A DNA stretch of 64,000 nucleotides, from contig JAEZSP010000037.1 in the NCBI GenBank assembly GCA_023421735.1, forward strand, positions 34,785 to 98,784. Reading direction: 5' to 3'. A model generated the notes under the pieces. That model did not search any database. It was not told the origin of the DNA and was given only the letters and a program-made list of their open reading frames with translations. Below are positions 53,604 to 61,892 of the stretch, piece after piece. The stretch's first letter is position 1. Every line of letters begins with the position of its first letter. Source of the stretch: Bacillota bacterium (GTDB lineage Bacteria; Bacillota_A; Clostridia; Christensenellales; Aristaeellaceae). Position numbers and translations under genes: made by a program.

Positions 53604-55475
53604 ATGAAGAAGACAAAGATACTGGGCGTCATCAGCCTCCTACTCGCGATTCTCGTATTGGCGGTGGGCCTGTTTGCCGAGTTCAGCAAACGGGGCGAGG
53701 GGTTCTTTTCAGACGCGCTTACGCGCGCGCGGGCGAACCAGTCGGTGCTCAGCGCGGGCGAAAAGGCCGTCAAGAACGCGGCTGCGGTCGTGAAACGCGC
53801 CGCGACGGCGGATTCAAGCATTGCTGCCGCGCGTACGGGGGTGGACGAAGCGCTTTCCGCAATCGCGCTGCTCGACGAGGCGGTCGCCGCAGACGCGACG
53901 GGCGACGCGGAACTCGACCTCATCAGGGACGCTGCTGAAAAAGTGCTGGCGGGCGTTGAGCTTGCGCGCTCCACGTCTACGGATTTCGGCGTTCAGATGA
54001 CAAAGGCGCTTTCCGATATAACCGATGGCGGGGACGAAATCCTCTCCGTGGCGGATGCGCGCGTGCTTGCCCTTTATCAGGCGATCGTCAAAGATGCGTT
54101 CCAGACAGTTTCTTCCGCGGAAACGTCCGTCGCCGGCGTGCGCGAGAATGCGCTGAAGGTATTCGCTCTTGCGGGGGACGATACCGCGATGGACGAGATC
54201 ACTCTCACCGAAGAACCCCAGTGCGCGACCATTGCCGACTGCCGACAGGCGCTTGCTGCGCTCTCCGCGCGGGCAGATGCGCTCGCGGCCGATACGCAGC
54301 AGGTCGATTCCTGGGCTGCGCAGGCGCAGCAGGTTGCAAACGCGGCGGCCTCTGTAAAGCTGTCTTTCGAAGACAGGGTCGTCATCATGCTGGCGGACGC
54401 GTTCATCGGCGTGGTGTTCACGGCAGTTCTGCTGCTCCTGGTTGGCATGCTGTTTCTGTTCTTCGCGGAGCCGTTCAAGCGGCAGTGGGCGAAGACACCC
54501 ACTTTTTCGGTCGGGATCGCGCTTCTTGCGATGCTGGTTTTCCAGACTTATGCGCTTGGGTTTGCACAGGGGTCGGTCGGCGCGTGGGCAAAATTCTGGT
54601 TTGACAACACGTTCAACGTCCTGCGCGCCAATACATCCGTCGGCATGATCGCCCTGGGCATGACGTTGGTGATCATTACGGGCGGCATCGACCTGGCGGT
54701 CGGTTCGACCCTGGCGGGCGTCGGCACCGTACTCATGACGATGATCGATACGGGTCCGCACGGGGTTCTGATCAAGTTCGGGATCACGGGTTATCCGGCG
54801 TTTGCGATCGGCATCCTTGTGGCGCTCATATTCGGCGTGCTGGTCGGCGCAGGCATCGGGTTGCTCGTCACAAAAGGGCGGATTCCGCCATTTATCGTGA
54901 CGTTGGGCGTGATGAACATCATCAGAAGTGTGGCACAGTATTTCACAAAGAGCTACTCACCCACCGTGCCTAAGTCCTTCGAGGGCATCGCCAACACGAT
55001 GGTTCTCGGTCAGCGGCCCATGACCATCCTCTACTGGCTGATCCTCGCAGTAATCTTCTATCTCATCATGAGACATACCGCTTTCGGGCGTTATGTCTAT
55101 GCGGTGGGATCAAACGAGCGCACGACGCGGCTCTCCGGCATCAATACCGATCGCGTGAAGCTGAAGGTTTACATGATCACCGGACTCGTCGTCGCCATCG
55201 CGGCCGTTTCGCAGCTTTCACGCCTGGGCGGTATGGACGTCGCGAGCGCGGGCAGCGGCTATGAGCTCGACGCCATTGCGGCGGTCGTCGTGGGCGGAAC
55301 CGCCATGTCGGGCGGGCGCGGGTCCATCGTCGGGACGGTGCTGGGCGTGCTCATCATCGGCATCATGAACAACCTTCTGATTCTGCTTGGCGTCGATTCT
55401 TTCCTCACCGACGCCTTTAAGGGCGCAATCGTGGTGGTCGCTGTGCTCATGCAACGCAAGGAAAAATTGTCATAA
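53604..55475 (+). CDS. Sugar ABC transporter permease fused to a large extracytoplasmic helical domain
   Basis: A 623-residue protein, about 290 longer than usual RbsC/MglC permeases. Residues 4-24 form a membrane helix. Residues about 30-250 are Ala-rich and strongly helical with heptad-like spacing and no membrane segment, ending at a second helix (about 257-282). The rest is a normal BPD_transp_2 permease with NTSVGMIALGMTLVIITGGIDLAVGSTLAG, TKGRIPPFIVTLGVMNIIRS and GSNERTTRLSGI (coupling loop), then DAIAAVVVGGTAMSGGRGSIVGT. The ATG at 53604 follows GAGGGGG. The extra domain looks like a sensor-type helical bundle; its function is unknown. Confidence 0.9.
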   Translation: MKKTKILGVISLLLAILVLAVGLFAEFSKRGEGFFSDALTRARANQSVLSAGEKAVKNAAAVVKRAATADSSIAAARTGVDEALSAIALLDEAVAADATGDAELDLIRDAAEKVLAGVELARSTSTDFGVQMTKALSDITDGGDEILSVADARVLALYQAIVKDAFQTVSSAETSVAGVRENALKVFALAGDDTAMDEITLTEEPQCATIADCRQALAALSARADALAADTQQVDSWAAQAQQVANAAASVKLSFEDRVVIMLADAFIGVVFTAVLLLLVGMLFLFFAEPFKRQWAKTPTFSVGIALLAMLVFQTYALGFAQGSVGAWAKFWFDNTFNVLRANTSVGMIALGMTLVIITGGIDLAVGSTLAGVGTVLMTMIDTGPHGVLIKFGITGYPAFAIGILVALIFGVLVGAGIGLLVTKGRIPPFIVTLGVMNIIRSVAQYFTKSYSPTVPKSFEGIANTMVLGQRPMTILYWLILAVIFYLIMRHTAFGRYVYAVGSNERTTRLSGINTDRVKLKVYMITGLVVAIAAVSQLSRLGGMDVASAGSGYELDAIAAVVVGGTAMSGGRGSIVGTVLGVLIIGIMNNLLILLGVDSFLTDAFKGAIVVVAVLMQRKEKLS

Positions 55476-55686
55476 CGGAATAGGCGGTTTGCACGCAGGC
55501 GATGAATTGCGACGGTTTTTCGAATTTCGGGTCAATTCGCGGTTTGGCGCACATGCGACGCGCGCCATTTCACATGCGCATGCTTGACACACTGCGGGGA
55601 ATCACTTATAATGGTCAAGCTGTACCATTGGGAACGCTGAAAAAGCGGATGACATATGGACGATTAATGTATAAGGAGTGTTTACC
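55476..55686 (+). promoter_or_regulatory. rpmH upstream region with a perfect sigma-A promoter
   Basis: TTGACA (55584) and TATAAT (55607) with a 17-base spacer, both consensus. AAGGAG precedes the rpmH ATG. No DnaA-box cluster or dnaA gene is seen here, although oriC often lies at this place in Firmicutes. Confidence 0.88.
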
Positions 55687-55821
55687 ATGTTTCGTACCTA
55701 CCAGCCCAAGAAGCGCCAGAGGAGCAAGGTTCACGGCTTCCGCGCGCGTATGAAGACCAAGAGCGGCAGAAACGTCCTGAAGGCGCGCCGTCTGCGCGGC
55801 CGCAAGAGACTCTCCGCGTAA
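55687..55821 (+). CDS. rpmH: 50S ribosomal protein L34
   Basis: A 44-residue basic protein. [18 protein letters not shown] and [15 protein letters not shown] with the end GRKRLSA match L34 over its full length. It sits in the 50S subunit. It opens the rpmH-rnpA-yidD-yidC-jag operon under a consensus promoter, with AAGGAG 9 bases before the ATG. Confidence 0.97.
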   Translation: MFRTYQPKKRQRSKVHGFRARMKTKSGRNVLKARRLRGRKRLSA

Positions 55822-55827
55822 AGCGCG

Positions 55828-56205
55828 ATGCCCGGGATGGATGTTTCGCCGGCCGGTCGTGAGCGTTTTTCACGCGCGGTTCGGCTCGGCGCGAATCGCA
55901 ACTACCGTTACGTATACCGTAAAGGAAAGTCGTATCCCTCCCGCAACCTGACCCTGGTGTATCTCAAGGGCCGGGGGACAAGGGTGGGCTTTTCGGTTTC
56001 CGCAAAAGTTGGAAATGCAGTTACCAGAAACCGCCTCAGGCGGTACATGCGCGAGGACGTGCGCAAGATACTTTTCCGCATGAAATCGGGCAAGTATATT
56101 TTCGTCGCCCGCCCATCTGCAAAGGACATTTCGCACGAATTGCTGACGCGCGAGCTTCAGGGTGCAATTTCGCGCGCGAAGCTCTTTCGGGGGGAAGCGC
56201 AATGA
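55828..56205 (+). CDS. rnpA: Ribonuclease P protein component
   Basis: A 125-residue basic protein that helps RNase P RNA to process tRNA 5' ends. [14 protein letters not shown] and the RNR motif [17 protein letters not shown] are diagnostic. No clear ribosome site precedes the ATG at 55828 or the in-frame ATG at 55837, so translation is probably coupled to rpmH, whose stop is 6 bases upstream. Its end overlaps the yidD start by four bases. Confidence 0.95.
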   Translation: MPGMDVSPAGRERFSRAVRLGANRNYRYVYRKGKSYPSRNLTLVYLKGRGTRVGFSVSAKVGNAVTRNRLRRYMREDVRKILFRMKSGKYIFVARPSAKDISHELLTRELQGAISRAKLFRGEAQ

Positions 56206-56420
56206 GCATCGCTGCGCGCGCACTGCGCGCCGTGATTCGGTTTTACAAGCGGCGGATTTCGCCAGGACTTCCGCCCAGCTGCCGGTTTTTTCCGACCTGT
56301 TCGGAATACGCCTATGAGGCAATCGGCAAGTACGGCGCGATCAGGGGAGGGCTCATGGCCGCGTGGCGAATTTTGCGCTGCAATCCTTTTTGTAAGGGCG
56401 GTTATGATCCCGTCCCCTGA
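56202..56420 (+). CDS. yidD: Membrane protein insertion efficiency factor YidD
   Basis: A 72-residue protein with the full UPF0161 pattern: [30 protein letters not shown] with the three conserved Cys (third in [14 protein letters not shown]), and [13 protein letters not shown]. It is membrane-associated through an amphipathic N-terminus and works with YidC. It overlaps rnpA by four bases. Confidence 0.95.
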   Translation: MSIAARALRAVIRFYKRRISPGLPPSCRFFPTCSEYAYEAIGKYGAIRGGLMAAWRILRCNPFCKGGYDPVP

Positions 56421-56482
56421 CGCCGACATGCCTCAATCTGACAATCGTCGGCGCGTGCGCCGTGAGGAGAGATCAATTATCC

Positions 56483-57460
56483 ATGACCGGTTTTTTTGAG
56501 TCGCTGATCTATGGCATTTACGGCTTCGTCGGCAATTACGGCGTGGCCATCATACTGTTTACGCTCCTGGTTCGTTTGGTGCTCCTACCCCTCGACGTTA
56601 AGTCGAAAAAGAGCATGCGTGCGATGAGCCGGGTGCAACCCAAGATGCAGGAACTTCAGAAGAAGTACGCCAAGGACAAAGACAAGCTCAATCAGAAGAT
56701 GAGTGAGCTTTATAAAAAGGAGCATGTCAATCCGTTGTCGGGATGCCTCCCGATGCTCATACAGCTCCCGCTTCTCATGATCATGTTTACCGCCATGCGC
56801 AATCTCGCAAGTGCGGAAACGGGCAAGATGCTCGAGAACCTGTTTACGCAGCTGATCAACAATGGCGGTGCGGACGGCGTGGGCGCGCTGACGAACATGC
56901 AAAGTTTCCTCTGGATTAAAAACGTGTTCCAGCCGGATTCGTTCGCCAACGGGATTTTGCCATCCTTTACGAACGCGCTCAAGTCCGTCACGGCAAATAA
57001 CAGTGCCTTTGTCGCTCCGGATGGCCTCGAGGGCATGTACAATGCCTATCTCGCCGCGCACTATGGCGGCGGACAGTTTATCAATGTCGCGGTTCTCATG
57101 TGGACGATGCGCATTCCCGCGTCCCTTTATGCCTTCATTCATTACGCGAACGGGCTTTTCATCCTGCCGATCTTTGCCGCAGTCTCGCAGCTTTTCATGG
57201 TGAAGCTTACGAACCCGCAGCAGACGACGCAGCAGCCCGCCGACCCGAACTCCCCCGCGAACATGATGAACTCGGGCGCCATGAAATGGATGTTCCCGCT
57301 CATGTCACTGTATTTCTGCGCAAGCTACAACGCCGCGTTTGCCCTGTATTGGGCGACGGGCAACATTATCGCAATGGTATCACAGGTCGTCATCAACAAA
57401 TACCTTGACATTCAGGATCAGAAGAACGCACCGATCGAGGTTTCATCGGAGGAAGAATAG
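56483..57460 (+). CDS. yidC: Membrane insertase YidC/Oxa1
   Basis: A 325-residue insertase of the short Gram-positive type. After the first helix (YGVAIILFTLLVRLVLLPLDVKSKKSM) comes the cytoplasmic coiled hairpin (MSRVQPKMQELQKKYAKDKDKLNQKMSELYKKEHVNPLSGCLPMLIQLPLL), then the later helices, including PLMSLYFCASYNAAFALYWATGNI. The loop between about 105 and 205 is longer than usual. There is no lipobox in the first residues, unlike SpoIIIJ, which has one. GAGGAGA lies about 11 bases before the ATG at 56483. Confidence 0.95.
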   Translation: MTGFFESLIYGIYGFVGNYGVAIILFTLLVRLVLLPLDVKSKKSMRAMSRVQPKMQELQKKYAKDKDKLNQKMSELYKKEHVNPLSGCLPMLIQLPLLMIMFTAMRNLASAETGKMLENLFTQLINNGGADGVGALTNMQSFLWIKNVFQPDSFANGILPSFTNALKSVTANNSAFVAPDGLEGMYNAYLAAHYGGGQFINVAVLMWTMRIPASLYAFIHYANGLFILPIFAAVSQLFMVKLTNPQQTTQQPADPNSPANMMNSGAMKWMFPLMSLYFCASYNAAFALYWATGNIIAMVSQVVINKYLDIQDQKNAPIEVSSEEE

Positions 57461-57479
57461 AACAAGGAGGCGTTTCGCC

Positions 57480-58343
57480 TTGAATTCGATAGAGAAAAGC
57501 GCAAAGACCGTCAAGGAGGCCATCCGGCTTGGACTCAACGAGCTGATGTGCGACTCCGCGGACGTGGACATTGAGGTCGTGGAGATCGGAAGCCCCGGAA
57601 TCTTCGGCATGTTCGGAAAGCCCGCCCGCGTTCGGCTAACCCGCAAGGATGCCGCCAAGGACGATTTTAAGATCGACATTCCCCAGATGACGCTCGACAC
57701 GCCGGCCGCACCGCGAAATAAGCGCGGCGGTCAGCGCAAGGAAAATTTGGAGCAGCAAAAGGTCGAGCAGCCGCGCGAACAGAAGGCGGAGAAAAAATCA
57801 AAGCCCCGTCCGCGCAAGGAGACAAAGCCCGTTGCGGAACAGCCGCAGGAACTCTTCGAGGAAGAGCCCTTTGTCGCCACGCCGTTCGATGCGCTTACCG
57901 CATCCGCAAAGCAGGCGTACGACTTCATCAAGGAATTGACCGCCCTCATGGGTGCGCCCGTCGAGATGGAGATCGCGGAGACCCCCGAACAACTGCGCGT
58001 CAAGATGTCGGGCGATAACATGAGTATGCTCATCGGTCGCAGGGGCGAGACGCTCGACTCCGTTCAGTACCTCACCAGCCTGTGCGTCAATCGCAGCCGC
58101 GAGGATTACCTGCGTGTGTCGTTGGACACCGAAAATTACCGTGCAAAGCGCGAAGAGGCGCTCCGCAAGTTGGCGGTGCGCATGGCCGCGCGTGCCCGCA
58201 AGACCGGCAAGCGCGTCGCGCTCGAGCCCATGAATCCGTATGAGCGCCGCATTCTTCATTCCGCGCTCCAAAATGACCCCGAAGTGACCACCCATTCGGA
58301 GGGCGAGGAACCATATCGTCGGGTCATTATCACGCTGAAGTAA
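57480..58343 (+). CDS. jag: RNA-binding protein Jag/KhpB
   Basis: A 287-residue protein. Jag-N domain (SIEKSAKTVKEAIRLGLNELM, then VEIGSPGIFGMFGKPARVRL), a basic low-complexity linker (about 80-135), a KH domain (SGDNMSMLIGRRGETLDSVQYLTSLCVN) and a C-terminal R3H domain (RKLAVRMAARARKTGKRVALEPMNPYERRILHSAL). It binds RNA and affects cell elongation and sporulation in relatives. The start is a TTG at 57480, fixed by AAGGAGG 8 bases upstream; no in-frame ATG fits. It closes the operon. Confidence 0.94.
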   Translation: MNSIEKSAKTVKEAIRLGLNELMCDSADVDIEVVEIGSPGIFGMFGKPARVRLTRKDAAKDDFKIDIPQMTLDTPAAPRNKRGGQRKENLEQQKVEQPREQKAEKKSKPRPRKETKPVAEQPQELFEEEPFVATPFDALTASAKQAYDFIKELTALMGAPVEMEIAETPEQLRVKMSGDNMSMLIGRRGETLDSVQYLTSLCVNRSREDYLRVSLDTENYRAKREEALRKLAVRMAARARKTGKRVALEPMNPYERRILHSALQNDPEVTTHSEGEEPYRRVIITLK

Positions 58344-58422
58344 CGAAGAAGCGACTTGGTTTTTCGGGCTGGCAGAGCTTCCTGCGAAGCCCATTGGCGG
58401 GAGAAACGGTTTGTTTGATGAT

Positions 58423-58459
58423 CGACGGCGCGGAGTCTACTCCGCGCCGTCGAATTTTT
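58423..58459 (+). terminator. Terminator after jag
   Basis: CGACGGCGCGGAGT-CT-ACTCCGCGCCGTCG then AATTTTT: a 14-pair perfect inverted repeat with a T-run. The 120 bases between it and the convergent next gene hold nothing that I can support. Confidence 0.95.
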
Positions 58460-58580
58460 CTGGCGGATGCAACATCGCCCTTGGTTCCTGATCGTAAAAA
58501 TGCGTTCCAACGCAGACAGGGATCGCGCAAATCAGGTCTCGGACCGGGATGCGTGCGGCGCACCGATTTTAGACGATGCC

Positions 58581-59597
58581 TTACAAAGGCGGGCGTCCGT
58601 ATCCGGCATCTCCGGCTTTCTGCGCCCTTTCGCCTTCCAACCCCTCGATGGCCCAAGCGCCCTGTGCGCCGCCCATGGGCGCGGCGGTGTAGTAGACGGG
58701 GGAGACGGTTGCGCAGCGCGCGCTTTCACGGCGCAGGAGGCCGACTGCGCGGCGCGCGTCCGGCGCGGCGTACTTGAGCGGAACGCAGGCGTCAAAGCCG
58801 CCTGTGCGTGCGGCGACGAGGTTTTGACCGCGCAGATGGGGTGCGAGGTAGCCCTCGGCCTCTGCGGGAAGACCGAGGATTCCCGCCTCGAGTGCGGCGC
58901 GCGCCGTGTCTTCCGCGTTCCTGGGCCATACCGGCGTTCCTCCCGCCCATGCATGCTCGCTGTCGGCCAGCGCAAGCGACGCATCTTGCGCTTCCCAGAT
59001 CTCGATGCGGGCGTGACCGACCACATCGCGCAGTCGTGTGAACGCCCGGATCTTGCCATCCTCGATTTCGATATCATCCGCGACGACCGCGCCCATGGGC
59101 GCAAAATCGCCGGCTGAGAAGCACGCCAGATAGCGGGATTCCCCGACTGGGCCGAGAAAACATGCGTCCTCGCCGAGAGATGTGTGCGTGTCGGGGAGTC
59201 CCGCGCCCTCCGGCAGTGCAATTGACTGTCCTGCGACGCGCAAAACGGTCTCTGCACCGCGTAAAATTGCGACAGGCAGATTGTCCATGCTTGCAAATGC
59301 GCTCTCTGCCTGGGCAAAGGGCGCAGCAGAGAGCTCCAATTCCGCGATATGCCCCGGCCACTTGACCGCAAACACACCGTCCGGCACCGATGCCGGGATC
59401 AATTCGCCGTCTGCGAACGCCACCCGATGCGCCTGCCCCGCATAGCCGCCCACAAGGGGTCTGTGCTCGACGTAGAGTGCGCCGCGCGGCGCAACTGGCA
59501 ATATGAGCGGCGCATCTGAGGCGCACTCACCCGCAAACCTTCCGTTCAGATAGATGATGCCGGGTACCCGGCAAGAGACAACGGCTACTGGCTGCAT
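58581..59597 (-). CDS. Unrecognised protein, likely beta-rich and cytoplasmic
   Basis: A 338-residue protein without a signal peptide or membrane helix. I recognise no family. It opens MQPVAVVSCRVPGIIYLNGRFAGEC, resembling a short beta-domain with a PEGA-like GxIYLNGxxAG turn, and continues with alternating strands rich in Gly and Ala. Codon usage is like the rest of the chromosome. The start at 59597 has GGGGTGAT about 4-11 bases upstream; the frame is open for 106 codons further but lacks a site. It is divergent from the PH-domain gene and convergent with jag. Confidence 0.7.
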   Translation of the reverse strand: MQPVAVVSCRVPGIIYLNGRFAGECASDAPLILPVAPRGALYVEHRPLVGGYAGQAHRVAFADGELIPASVPDGVFAVKWPGHIAELELSAAPFAQAESAFASMDNLPVAILRGAETVLRVAGQSIALPEGAGLPDTHTSLGEDACFLGPVGESRYLACFSAGDFAPMGAVVADDIEIEDGKIRAFTRLRDVVGHARIEIWEAQDASLALADSEHAWAGGTPVWPRNAEDTARAALEAGILGLPAEAEGYLAPHLRGQNLVAARTGGFDACVPLKYAAPDARRAVGLLRRESARCATVSPVYYTAAPMGGAQGAWAIEGLEGERAQKAGDAGYGRPPL

Positions 59598-59708
59598 TCG
59601 ATCACCCCGCCTGATGATATGCGCAGCGCGTTCAAAAAATCCGCGCACCGATGGCGTAGCGCGCGATTTCATGTTATACTGTATAAAAATCATATAGGGG
59701 GTGTCGTT

Positions 59709-60092
59709 ATGCCCGGCATCGTCTGGCAGGACAGGAAGCGCATCATTTTTGCGTTGCCCTGGACATTCACGCGCTATGCGCTTACGGCGGAAAAACTCAC
59801 CATCGACAAGGGCCTTTTGAGTCGGAGCGAGGAAGAAGTCAGGCTCTATCGCATCCTTGATATTACGCTGCGCCGCTCGCTCTGGCAGCGGATGTTCGGT
59901 CTGGGCACGATTCATTGCGATTCGGCGGACAAGTCATCGCCCGAATTCGACATTAAAAACATTACCAATCCCATGCAGACCAAGGAAAAACTTTCCGATC
60001 TGGTCGAGGCCTGCCGCGATCAAAAGCGCGTGATGAGCCGCGAATACATGGCGGGCGGGGATGACGACGATTTTGACGAAGATCACAACTAA
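59709..60092 (+). CDS. PH-domain (bPH2/YdbS-like) protein
   Basis: A 127-residue protein with a single bacterial PH domain: FTRYALTAEKLTIDKGLLSRSEEEVRLYRILDITLRRSLWQRMFGLGTIHCDSAD, then LSDLVEACRDQKR and an acidic tail (GGDDDDFDEDHN). Unlike the YdbS and YdbT proteins it has no membrane helices, so it is probably soluble. The function is unknown. The ATG at 59709 follows AGGGGG. Confidence 0.85.
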   Translation: MPGIVWQDRKRIIFALPWTFTRYALTAEKLTIDKGLLSRSEEEVRLYRILDITLRRSLWQRMFGLGTIHCDSADKSSPEFDIKNITNPMQTKEKLSDLVEACRDQKRVMSREYMAGGDDDDFDEDHN

Positions 60093-60106
60093 AGGGAGGA
60101 ATCCGC

Positions 60107-60655
60107 ATGTATGAGGGGAAGCTGGTGCGGTTGCGTGCGCTGCGGGAGGAAGATGCAGAGCGCAGTGCCGCGTGGCTCAACGACATCAAAACGGCGTATC
60201 AGACGCGCGGCGGCGCGCCGACGCCCTTTTCGCTCGCGAGTGAAAAAGAGTGGATTGCGGATCACGCGGGTTTCCTTGAAAATGAGCACCATTTCGCCAT
60301 CGAGACATTGGACGGCGGGTATATCGGCGTTTGCAGCTATAGCGAGGTCAACTGGCAGGCGCGAAATTGCACGGTCGGCTGGTTCATCGGCGAACCGTCC
60401 ATGCGAAACAAGGGCTATGGCACCGACATGATCCAAACTTTGCTCAAAATCTGTTTTTGCGAGCTCGATATGCACAAGGTGTCTCTGCAGGTGTTCTCGT
60501 ATAACGAAGCTGCCGTGCGGCTCTATGAGCGCGTCGGGTTTGTGCGCGAGGCAGTTTTCCGCGAACGGGTCTTTGCCATGGGGAAAAGATGGGACGAATA
60601 CAAATGCGGCATGCTTCGCAGCGAGTATGACGCACGTTACGGAGGTGGCGTCTGA
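60107..60655 (+). CDS. GNAT-family N-acetyltransferase 1 (RimJ/RimL-like)
   Basis: A 182-residue acetyltransferase. It starts YEGKLVRLRALREEDAE and carries the acetyl-CoA loop SMRNKGYGTDMIQTLLKICF and the C-terminal NEAAVRLYERVGFVREAVFRERVF. The pattern is that of GNAT enzymes acetylating amino groups of small molecules or proteins (Acetyltransf_3 type). Its stop and the start of the next paralogue overlap by one base (TGATG). GGGAGG precedes the ATG. Confidence 0.92.
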   Translation: MYEGKLVRLRALREEDAERSAAWLNDIKTAYQTRGGAPTPFSLASEKEWIADHAGFLENEHHFAIETLDGGYIGVCSYSEVNWQARNCTVGWFIGEPSMRNKGYGTDMIQTLLKICFCELDMHKVSLQVFSYNEAAVRLYERVGFVREAVFRERVFAMGKRWDEYKCGMLRSEYDARYGGGV

Positions 60656-61182
60656 TGTATGAGGGAAAGCTCGTGCGGCTGCGCGGCAAGCGCGAAGAGG
60701 ACGCAGCATCCATTGCCAACTGGTTTGGCGATCTCGAAACCGCGCGGTTGGCGGACGGCGGCGCGCCGTTTCCCAAGTCGCAGGAAGAGGTGCTAGAGCG
60801 CATAAGAGAGCACATTGTAGGCGAATTTGCCGTGGAGACGCTGGACGGGGTGCTCTTGGGCGACTGCGGGTGCTATGATGTCAATGAGCAGAGCCGGAAT
60901 TGCCAGGTCGGCTGGATGATCGGCGATCCCGCCATGCGCGGCAGGGGGTACGGCACCGACATGATCAGGGTGCTGTTAAAATACCTCTTTTGCGAGCGAA
61001 ACATGATGCGCGTGATGCTCACCGTCAATGCCTACAATGAAAAAGGCGTCAAGCTTTATGAAAAGCTGGGCTTCGTGCGCGAGGGCGTTTTGCGCGACAA
61101 TACGTATACGCGGGGGCGGTATCACGACGAGTACGTGTATGCGATGCTCAGAAGGGAATATGAGAGGGTCTATGGCGCTTGA
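60655..61182 (+). CDS. GNAT-family N-acetyltransferase 2 (tandem paralogue)
   Basis: A 175-residue protein clearly paralogous to the preceding one: the same YEGKLVRLR start, RNCQVGWMIGDPAMRGRGYGTDMIRVLLKYLFCERNM and NEKGVKLYEKLGFVREGVLRDNTY. The N-terminal third differs, so the substrates may differ. A local tandem duplication is the simplest explanation. It overlaps the first gene by one base and the following dipeptidase gene by 11 bases. Confidence 0.92.
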   Translation: MYEGKLVRLRGKREEDAASIANWFGDLETARLADGGAPFPKSQEEVLERIREHIVGEFAVETLDGVLLGDCGCYDVNEQSRNCQVGWMIGDPAMRGRGYGTDMIRVLLKYLFCERNMMRVMLTVNAYNEKGVKLYEKLGFVREGVLRDNTYTRGRYHDEYVYAMLRREYERVYGA

Positions 61183-61777
61183 GAAGGGATTTGTCTACCT
61201 CGACGAGGCGGTGGCGGGCATCCGCTGGGACGCAAAATACGCGACCTGCGACAACCTGACGGGTGCGCCGCTGGACGGCTACCGCGCAGACCGCGTCGTC
61301 GGCACGCTGGAATTGGGTGCGGCGCTTCAGAAGGCAGCCGCATATTTTGCGGAGCGCGGCTATGGGCTTCTGATTTATGACGCATATCGCCCCGCGCGCG
61401 CCGTCAGGACATTCGTCCTTTGGGCGGCGCAGCCGGAGGATTATAAGACCAAGGCGCGGCATTACCCGAACATCAAAAAAACGGAATTGTTCCGCCTCGG
61501 TTATATCGCCGAAAGGTCAGGACACAGCCGCGGAAGCAGCATCGATCTGACGCTGACGCGCGATGGGCAGCCCATCGACATGGGCGGCATATTCGATCTC
61601 ATGGACGAGACATCCCATCACTCGCACGCCATGCCGCCCGCGATTGCGCGCAACCGCCAAACCCTGAAGGCGGGCATGGAGGCCTGCGGCTTTCGCGCTT
61701 ATGACGGAGAATGGTGGCACTACAACCTCGTGCAGGAGCCGTATCCGGATACCTATTTCGACTTTGAAATCACATAG
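61172..61777 (+). CDS. M15 D-Ala-D-Ala dipeptidase (VanX/DdpX-like)
   Basis: A 201-residue zinc dipeptidase. The metal motif SGHSRGSSIDLTL (SxHxxGxxxD) gives His and Asp, and GEWWHYNL supplies the catalytic Glu and the third His. GYGLLIYDAYRPARAVRTF holds the Arg. No signal peptide, so it acts in the cytoplasm on D-Ala-D-Ala from wall turnover, as DdpX does. There is no vanA/vanH gene nearby, so a resistance role is not indicated. The ATG at 61172 lies within the end of the GNAT gene (AGAGGG upstream). Confidence 0.92.
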   Translation: MALEKGFVYLDEAVAGIRWDAKYATCDNLTGAPLDGYRADRVVGTLELGAALQKAAAYFAERGYGLLIYDAYRPARAVRTFVLWAAQPEDYKTKARHYPNIKKTELFRLGYIAERSGHSRGSSIDLTLTRDGQPIDMGGIFDLMDETSHHSHAMPPAIARNRQTLKAGMEACGFRAYDGEWWHYNLVQEPYPDTYFDFEIT

Positions 61778-61892
61778 CCGTGTGAAGCTCTGTCAGATCG
61801 AACATCATCGGTCGATCGTCCGGCGCATCTGCGAACGCGGCAATGACGCCGGGGGCGTCTTTGTAACCCATCTTCTGATAAAAAGAGATGGT
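61770..61892 (-). pseudogene. C-terminal remnant of a third GNAT acetyltransferase
   Basis: On the minus strand an open stretch of 40 codons reads TISFYQKMGYKDAPGVIAAF and ends in MMFDLTELHTAM-stop. FYQKMGYKD is the typical final beta-strand of GNAT enzymes. An in-frame TAG lies immediately before it, and upstream of that the DNA becomes AT-rich and unrelated. The first three quarters of the gene are missing, so the break at about 61893 marks a deletion or insertion junction. It is convergent with the dipeptidase gene and overlaps its end by 8 bases. Confidence 0.7.

Noticed and set aside
53814..54761. 315-codon minus-strand frame
   Set aside because: Antisense to the permease; Arg/His-rich. 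I considered it as an alternative to the unusual permease N-terminus, but the plus-strand frame has a ribosome site, a membrane helix and continuity into the permease.
55476..55686. oriC
   Set aside because: No DnaA-box cluster (TTATCCACA-like), no AT-rich unwinding region and no dnaA gene next to it.
55502..55753. 83-codon plus-strand frame before and across rpmH
   Set aside because: It spans the rpmH promoter and the first part of rpmH in another frame.
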